Shown here piece by piece: positions 59,205 through 64,000 of a DNA stretch of 64,000 nt (position 1 is its first letter; each line of letters starts with the position of its first letter). Origin of the DNA: UBA4246 sp045113695 (GTDB lineage: Bacteria; Bacillota; Clostridia; Christensenellales; Aristaeellaceae); contig JBGUJG010000009.1 of assembly GCA_045113695.1 (NCBI GenBank), positions 24,717-88,716 on the forward strand. The letters are read 5' to 3'. The notes under the pieces were generated by a model. It did not search any database. It saw nothing but the letters and a program-made list of their open reading frames with translations, and was not told where the DNA came from. The position numbers were made by a program, and so were the translations under genes.

Positions 59205-60503
59205 TTACCCCTTCCCTGTTTTGTTTCTGATCCACTGCGTGATCAGCAGCGGTTCATATTCCCGGGCCACCCTGCGGAGCAGGCGGACGGGGTCCGAGCC
59301 GCTTTTTGCGGTCATGTCACAGGCTTCCAGGGCCGGATACTCCTGACGGAGCAGCTGCATCAGATGGGTCCGGGCATGCTCTTCATCCGCGTGCACGGCA
59401 TAAAAATACAGGCTGCATCCCTCGTCCAGCCCGGGCTGGGAACGGATGACGGAACGGAGCTTCATCTTTTCCAGCATGGGCTCCAGGTCGCGCTGCAGCT
59501 GGTCCGCATGATCCCGGCCGGTGACGATCTTGATGTACACGACGTCCGATACGGAAAAGTGATCGTCGTCCAGATAATAGCGGTACGGCGAGCGCTTCAG
59601 GTGCCGGTAGACCTTCTCTTCCATTTCCGTCAGCGTTCCGTAATGGTGGATGCAATTGCGGTCCCTGTGCACGGTATAGATGAAATAGCTCTGATCGTCC
59701 AGGCGTTTCATCAGCCAGCGGCAGGAAGCCGGGTTCAGGTTGGCCGTCGCAGTATATACGTTTTCGTTCGGGTCATAGATGGCGGCGCCGTCCATCACGA
59801 TCATCGGCACGTTGAATTTCATGGTGCCCAGCTGCGTGGTCTGGAATGCCGGCGCGTGTTCGGACACCAGGCAGATCTTCGCGCCGTCCTGCTGAAGCTT
59901 CTGCAGCTGGAACAGGACCGGCGGGGACAGCTGGGTCAGGTGGTTTTCCGCCAGACAGTCCATGGGGATAAAGAACACCTTGTTCCGCTGCCTGGCCCTG
60001 GGCAGGCGGACGGCGTTGACCAGCAGGGCGATGCCCGTCCCCAGCATGACGTCCAGGATCCGGCGGAAGGCCTGATCCAGCGGGTTTTCAATGTCCGGAT
60101 AGGCGATCACGACGCAGACAAACACGATGGCGGCCAGCCCGGACGCGTCCGGCCGGTGAAAGAGCACGGCGCTGTGCAGGGCCAGCAGCGTCCCGACGCC
60201 GATCAGCGGGTAGAGGATCAGCAGGTTTTTCCCCAGGGCGGGAAACAGGGCCATCAGCAGCAGGAACAGAAACCCCCATACGGCCCCGATCACCGTGCCG
60301 GCCAGGCGGCTGAACCCGCTTTTTCTCGTGTCATGCAGGTCGGACTGCATGCAGATGATGGCGGTGATGGCCGCCTCCGCGGGCATGGTTTCCCCCTGGC
60401 GGCCCCTGAGCATATAATAAAGCAGACATAAGGTCACGGCAATGCTGGTCTTCAGAATCCGCTGACCGGGCAGATGCCGCTGAATCTGATTCTGATGGAT
60501 CAT
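59205..60503 (-). CDS. FUSC/aromatic-acid-exporter membrane protein with HAD-like C-terminal domain
   Basis: The start MIHQNQIQRHLPG at 60503 is preferred over a TTG 30 bp upstream; the Shine-Dalgarno match is weak. The 432-residue protein has about six hydrophobic helices in residues ~20-170 (AGTVIGAVWGFLFLLLMAL, LAAIVFVCVVIAYP, RILDVMLGTGIALLVNAV), matching the ArAE/FUSC family. After the LPRARQRNKVFF border, residues ~185-415 resemble a HAD/Cof-type hydrolase: VFFIPMDCLAEN in place of DxDGT, GAKICLVSEHAPAF (Ser/Thr motif II), and VPMIVMDGAAIYDPN. The first catalytic Asp motif is altered, so the domain may be non-catalytic. Convergent with the transporter operon to its left. Confidence 0.75.
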   Translation of the reverse strand: MIHQNQIQRHLPGQRILKTSIAVTLCLLYYMLRGRQGETMPAEAAITAIICMQSDLHDTRKSGFSRLAGTVIGAVWGFLFLLLMALFPALGKNLLILYPLIGVGTLLALHSAVLFHRPDASGLAAIVFVCVVIAYPDIENPLDQAFRRILDVMLGTGIALLVNAVRLPRARQRNKVFFIPMDCLAENHLTQLSPPVLFQLQKLQQDGAKICLVSEHAPAFQTTQLGTMKFNVPMIVMDGAAIYDPNENVYTATANLNPASCRWLMKRLDDQSYFIYTVHRDRNCIHHYGTLTEMEEKVYRHLKRSPYRYYLDDDHFSVSDVVYIKIVTGRDHADQLQRDLEPMLEKMKLRSVIRSQPGLDEGCSLYFYAVHADEEHARTHLMQLLRQEYPALEACDMTAKSGSDPVRLLRRVAREYEPLLITQWIRNKTGKG

Positions 60504-60543
60504 GAATTTTTCACTCCAGATACTCCTCTCCAAAGCCCCGCCG

Positions 60544-62022
60544 TCATTCGTTCACGATAAGGTCCTCGAAGGCGGAATCACGCATCCAGACCGAGACGCT
60601 TCCCCCTTCACAGCGGAACTCGCCCCAGCCGTCGGCGCCGATGGTCACCGGTTCGGGACAATTGCCCAGACCGTCATGAAAGCGCTCCCCGGCAAAGCGG
60701 CGGCCCATTTTCATCCGTTTGGTCCCGCCTTCCGCGTTCGAAAGCACGACGGCCAGGCCGGAACCCGGATGCTCCCGGCCGCCCCGGCGCACCCAGCCGA
60801 CGCAGTGCGGATCGTCAAAGTAATCCTCCTGCACGCCGTAGGCGTAGGCACGGCGGATTTTGATCATTTTGCCGAGGTTCGGCACCAGCGGGCGGTTCCG
60901 GACGGGGTTGCCGTAATAGTCCGAATAGAACACGCAGGGGACGCCGTCCTGCCGCAGCAGCACCAGGGCGTAGGCCAGGGGCTTGAACCAGTCGGCCACG
61001 AAGGATTCCAGGCTCTGCCCGCACTGCGTGTCGTGATTGTCCACGAACGTGACTGCGTTCGAAGGCCGCGCGGATACCAGGGTATCCCGGAAAACCGTGC
61101 GCAGGTCATAGTCCGCCCCGGCCTGGCCGGCCTGGAAGAAATGGTAGTGCAGGGACACGTCGAACAGGGACATCGCATTGTCCACCGCGTCCAGGTAGTG
61201 GAGCAGTCTTTGAAGATCCCCGCTCCAGTATTCCCCCACCGCCGGCAGGTTGGGATAGCCGGCCGTCCGCAGGCGCCTGAGCAGGTCCCGGTAAAACGGG
61301 AAGCTGATGTGTTTGACGGCGTCGAGCCGCAGGCCGTCGATCCCGGTTTCGTCCAGGTACCAGCGCAGCCATTTTTCGTTTTCCCTGCGGACGACGGGGT
61401 TGGACATATCGACATCCATGCCCATCAGATAGTCATAATTCCCGTTCTCCGGGTCCGTTTCAGGGGCCCAGCGCTTGCCGGTGAAGCGGTAGATCCGGTC
61501 GCTGCGCCCGGTGTTTTCGTCCCAGTCCGTGCCGGTAAAGTCCCGGTGGTCCCAGGTAAAGCTGCTGTATGCGCCGCCCCGGCCGGGAAAGCTGAATTTT
61601 GACCACACGCGCACCATGTGCGCCCCGTCAAGCTGTGTCAGGCGGTTTTCCGGGCAGTCTCCCACCGCCCGGACTTCTTCCAGCTCATCCCCGCCCATGC
61701 GGTGGTTGAGCACGATATCCCCGAAAACGCGGATCCCCGCCTGATGAAAAGCGCGGATCGCGGCGAGGTATTCTTCTTTGGTCCCGTATTTGGTGCGGAC
61801 CGTTCCCTTCTGGTCGAACTCGCCCAGGTCATACATATCGTAAACGCCGTACCCCACATCCTCCTGCGAGGTTCCCTTGTAGGCAGGCGGCAGCCACACT
61901 TCCGTGATGCCAAGCTCGGAAAGCCGTTCCGCTTTGGCGGCGCAGCGCTTCCACCAGAGCCCGTCATTGGGCAGATACCATTCAAAATACTGCATCATCG
62001 TTTCGTTTTTTCGAATACGCAA
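60544..62022 (-). CDS. Cytoplasmic alpha-amylase, GH13
   Basis: A 492-residue GH13 alpha-amylase that cleaves internal alpha-1,4 bonds. The TTG start at 62022 is close to AGGAGG (2 bp), but the N-terminus ahead of MMQYFEWYLPNDG matches related enzymes in length; an ATG at 61998 is an alternative. There is no signal peptide, so it acts on internal maltodextrins or glycogen. Conserved regions are GDIVLNHRMGG, GLRLDAVKHIS (nucleophile Asp), PAVGEYWSGD (acid/base Glu) and VTFVDNHDTQ (transition-state Asp). A calcium-site-like DWDENTGRSDRIYRFTGKRW region lies between. Its transcript has a predicted leader of ~240 bases. Confidence 0.9.
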   Translation of the reverse strand: MRIRKNETMMQYFEWYLPNDGLWWKRCAAKAERLSELGITEVWLPPAYKGTSQEDVGYGVYDMYDLGEFDQKGTVRTKYGTKEEYLAAIRAFHQAGIRVFGDIVLNHRMGGDELEEVRAVGDCPENRLTQLDGAHMVRVWSKFSFPGRGGAYSSFTWDHRDFTGTDWDENTGRSDRIYRFTGKRWAPETDPENGNYDYLMGMDVDMSNPVVRRENEKWLRWYLDETGIDGLRLDAVKHISFPFYRDLLRRLRTAGYPNLPAVGEYWSGDLQRLLHYLDAVDNAMSLFDVSLHYHFFQAGQAGADYDLRTVFRDTLVSARPSNAVTFVDNHDTQCGQSLESFVADWFKPLAYALVLLRQDGVPCVFYSDYYGNPVRNRPLVPNLGKMIKIRRAYAYGVQEDYFDDPHCVGWVRRGGREHPGSGLAVVLSNAEGGTKRMKMGRRFAGERFHDGLGNCPEPVTIGADGWGEFRCEGGSVSVWMRDSAFEDLIVNE

Positions 62023-62268
62023 TTCCTCCTTTCACCGGAAACATCATCCGGCGCTGTTCTGTCCGCAGGTAAAGGGATTGTTTATATCGCATGCGGTCAG
62101 CCGGCCTCCGCCGCGCAGACACGCCTTCATATGTTTCCGGCCGCCCCCCATGCCGCCTGTTTCCAGGCTGCCCGGCCCCGGGGCTTTCCAAATCCGCATG
62201 GCATGGCGCCGCACGCCGGCAGGGCATTCCGCCCGGCCCCGGCCTGCGCACTCATGAGGGCGGTGGGT

Positions 62269-62297
62269 TTTATATCACATTTTTCCGGGTTTGTCAA
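62269..62297 (-). promoter_or_regulatory. Predicted promoter of the alpha-amylase gene
   Basis: Minus strand: TTGACA (62292-62297), 17-bp spacer, TATAAA (62269-62274). The strongest promoter match in the region. Confidence 0.75.
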
Positions 62298-62384
62298 ATT
62301 TTCGCCTGCCGTCCGCCCATTATCTGTACAAATCGGTCAACGATCAGCACAGAAACTGCATTTTCGGCTGAATTCCGTCAACGG

Positions 62385-62416
62385 AAAAACGCCGGCCCGT
62401 AAACAGGGTCAGCGTT
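62385..62416 (-). terminator. Probable terminator of the YARHG/SH3 gene
   Basis: Minus strand: AACGC...GCGTT outer and CCC/GGG inner pairs, followed by a run of five T; the stem is imperfect. Confidence 0.5.
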
Positions 62417-62433
62417 CCTGATGATTGATCCGA

Positions 62434-63345
62434 TCAGTATCCCGTATCCTGCACGCAGCTGAGCGGCACGAAGCCGCGTACGGTCTGGCCGTAATAGGTG
62501 GTTTCCACATAGGCATATTCCCAGCCGCGGCTGTTGCGGTAGCGCATCAGGAAGGTGACGGCCGTGCCGGCGGACAGGGAGGTGATCGGGGTCTCGTAGC
62601 CCAGCGGATCATCCGTCAGCTCGCAGCGGGACGTGATCTCGGTGGGATAATAGCTGAAATAAAGCTGGGGGATATTGTCCATCAGGCCTTTGAGCTCGCT
62701 CATGCGCACATAGCCGACCCGCCAGCCGCCCTTGTTCAGGTAATAGGCGATCAGCGCCCAGTTCCCCTCGCGGCCGGCGGCGTACACCGCGCCGTTGGTG
62801 TTGCACATGGCCTTCCCGTTGGCCCCGCGCCAGGAAGAGGTGCCGGGAGCGGAGTAGACCGCCAGCTTCAGGTTCCCGTTCACGCGGATCTGGCTAAAGC
62901 TGTTGTCGTAGAGGGTGGGCTCTGAATAGGAGCTGCTGTAATAGCTGTTCCGCTGGGGTGCCTTTTTCCCGCCGGGGTTGGTGGTGCCCTTTTTCTTCAT
63001 GTCCGCCCGGACCTTCTTGACCAGGTTGATGTTGTCCCACTCCAGGCGGGAAAGGCTGGCGTACACGTCCTGATTGTTTTTGGACGCGATCGAATGATAC
63101 CAGGACTGGGCGTTAAAGTACCAGCCGTAGGAGCCGTTCGGGTCAAAGATGAACCCGTGCCGGGCCAGGATCTCGTGGAACACGAATCCCAGGGCCTCGT
63201 AGGTCCAGTTCCAGCACTCCTTCTCGGTCATCTTCCGGGTGCTAGAATCCGCCACCAGGTGGTCGTTCCCCAGCGCGGACGCAGGGATCACGGCGGCGCT
63301 CAGCGCCGTCAGAACGAGGAACAGGGCGATCAGTCTCTTGGTCAT
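62434..63345 (-). CDS. Secreted YARHG-domain protein with SH3-like repeats
   Basis: A 303-residue exported protein with signal peptide MTKRLIALFLVLTALSAAV, cleavage near ASALG. Residues ~45-115 form a YARHG domain (EILARHGFIFDPNGSYGWYF and SWYHSIASK). After a Lys/Ser/Tyr-rich linker come one to two SH3-like modules (~155-235, NLKLAVYSAPGTSSW and YVRMSEL; ~245-303, YAYVETTYYGQTVRGFVPLS). YARHG domains occur in extracellular proteins thought to bind or process cell wall. No catalytic motif is seen. Single gene with AGGAGGTAC upstream of the start. Confidence 0.83.
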   Translation of the reverse strand: MTKRLIALFLVLTALSAAVIPASALGNDHLVADSSTRKMTEKECWNWTYEALGFVFHEILARHGFIFDPNGSYGWYFNAQSWYHSIASKNNQDVYASLSRLEWDNINLVKKVRADMKKKGTTNPGGKKAPQRNSYYSSSYSEPTLYDNSFSQIRVNGNLKLAVYSAPGTSSWRGANGKAMCNTNGAVYAAGREGNWALIAYYLNKGGWRVGYVRMSELKGLMDNIPQLYFSYYPTEITSRCELTDDPLGYETPITSLSAGTAVTFLMRYRNSRGWEYAYVETTYYGQTVRGFVPLSCVQDTGY

Positions 63346-63450
63346 AGTGGGTACCTCCTGTTATCATCTTCTCTGTGGTTTGATACGCGGAAAAAACGCT
63401 ACCGGCCGGAGTTTTTGACGGATATACAGTCAAAACCGTTGTTTTCTGTA

Positions 63451-63807
63451 TCAACGATCCTGATTCTTCTTCGCAGTGATAATAGATGCAATCAGTTTTC
63501 TTTGAATTGTTCCTCTCATGTTGTTTATCTGACAGAATAGTTCATCATCCAGTTTTTCTTTTCGATGAAGAAGTTCCAGCCAGTACTCGGTTTCAGAACA
63601 CTCTTTCAATGCAATTTCCAGCTTGCTGATGAAGTCAGCACGGCTTTGAGCATATTTTGCTTCATAAAGATTTGCTCCTATGGACGAAGAGGATCGGATG
63701 ATCTGATTCACATACGAGCGGCATCCGTCGATATTATCACACATATCAGAGACAGCAAGAGAGAAAGCAATCGCCATTTCCCTGAGTTCGTTTTTGTGAT
63801 CATCCAT
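63451..63807 (-). CDS. Four-helix-bundle protein (S23/Avd-like)
   Basis: A 118-residue all-helical protein of the four-helix-bundle family once named after the 23S rRNA intervening-sequence S23 protein. Matches include MAIAFSLAVSDMCDNI, the IIRSSSSIGANLYEAKYA motif, FISKLEIALKECSETEYWLEL and a last helix. Homologues include Avd, the reverse-transcriptase partner in diversity-generating retroelements, but no reverse transcriptase or variable repeat is in view. The family has positively charged faces and may bind nucleic acid. It lies next to ATATCG-containing repeats at the right edge. Confidence 0.88.
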   Translation of the reverse strand: MDDHKNELREMAIAFSLAVSDMCDNIDGCRSYVNQIIRSSSSIGANLYEAKYAQSRADFISKLEIALKECSETEYWLELLHRKEKLDDELFCQINNMRGTIQRKLIASIITAKKNQDR

Positions 63808-63887
63808 ATTGGTCTTTCTCCTCTTGTTCCAAAGAATCCTGCTTTACGTGCATTCCATCTGAATAATATTGTTTCTCTCTCAGAGAG

Positions 63888-64000
63888 GGCATATCGTGCC
63901 GTCAGGCGATAAGATTTGCGATCATTGGCATTATACCCTTGCCGCGAAGCGGCATATCGTGCCGTCAGGCATATCGAACGGCGAAGCCGCATATCGAAAA
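63888..64000. repeat. GGCATATCGTGCCGTCAGGC repeats, running off the window
   Basis: The identical 20-mer occurs at 63888-63907 and 63951-63970. It is followed by CATATCGAACGGCGAAGCCG and CATATCG up to the edge. GCGAAGC spacers between ATATCG words give short hairpins such as GCCGCGAAGCGGC (63941-63953). The array probably continues beyond the window. Confidence 0.75.

Larger units (their letters stand above)
62023..62433. other. Amylase leader and promoter region
   Basis: A 411-bp stretch without a convincing gene. The minus-strand promoter at 62269-62297 implies a ~240-base GC-rich leader for the amylase gene (62023-62262). The right part holds the terminator of the YARHG gene. Confidence 0.65.

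Noticed and set aside
63451..64000. Diversity-generating retroelement
   Set aside because: Only an Avd-like four-helix-bundle gene is present; no reverse transcriptase, template repeat or variable repeat is visible.

Overview
The window reads as a chromosomal segment of a GC-rich Firmicute, most likely an uncultured gut or rumen Clostridia (inference). Supporting signs are a T-box leader, a YerC/TrpR-type regulator heading a complete his operon with the short HisG plus HisZ pair, an anaerobic pyruvate:ferredoxin oxidoreductase, an NfnAB-like flavoprotein pair, a Re-citrate-synthase-type enzyme and BspA-like leucine-rich-repeat surface proteins. I saw no tRNA, rRNA, CRISPR array, prophage or transposase gene.

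Layout. 1-2250 (+): end of a GNAT-Nudix fusion, a DJ-1-like protein and an S66 peptidase, closed by a shared terminator. 14506-2256 (-): one long co-directional run, yerC-hisZ-hisG-hisD-hisC-hisB-hisH-hisA-hisF-hisIE-hisK-GNAT, then an L,D-transpeptidase, a serine hydrolase and a small membrane protein. 14.6-20.2 kb: a DUF308-like membrane protein, a membrane-anchored XRE protein and a 1205-residue LRR surface protein with 33 tandem 23-residue repeats. 20.2-25.2 kb (-): GntR regulator, Re-citrate synthase-like enzyme, a structured repeat, D-cysteine desulfhydrase-like enzyme and a second LRR protein. 25.3-30.6 kb (+): T-box leader, a LeuA-like protein lacking the usual metal-site residues, a TIM-barrel/acyl-CoA-ligase fusion and an amidohydrolase. 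30.7-38.4 kb (+): secreted protein with six 90-residue repeats, pyruvate:ferredoxin oxidoreductase, a PfkB sugar kinase and a small membrane protein. 38.4-45.2 kb (-): oligopeptide ABC importer. 45.5-48.3 kb (+): nfnAB-marR. 48.5-54.8 kb (-): P-loop protein, isochorismatase-like hydrolase and a phosphonate-type ABC importer whose phnC and phnD are separated by a cassette bounded by ~105-bp inverted repeats and carrying a DUF4160/DUF2442-HTH pair. 55.1-59.1 kb (+): a second ABC importer of the iron/organophosphonate/sugar-phosphate type. 59.2-63.8 kb (-): FUSC transporter with a HAD-like tail, cytoplasmic alpha-amylase, YARHG/SH3-like secreted protein and a four-helix-bundle protein next to ATATCG-containing repeats.

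The strongest candidate for an undescribed system is 25.3-29.7 kb. A T-box, whose best-placed specifier triplet is CTC (leucine), precedes a LeuA homologue that keeps its C-terminal regulatory domain but has lost the LRDG and HxHND metal-site residues. The next gene joins an apparently intact xylose-isomerase-like TIM barrel to an apparently intact acyl-CoA ligase. Second is the inverted-repeat-bounded cassette at 52.4-53.6 kb, with its promoter palindrome and a nonsense codon in the DUF4160 gene.
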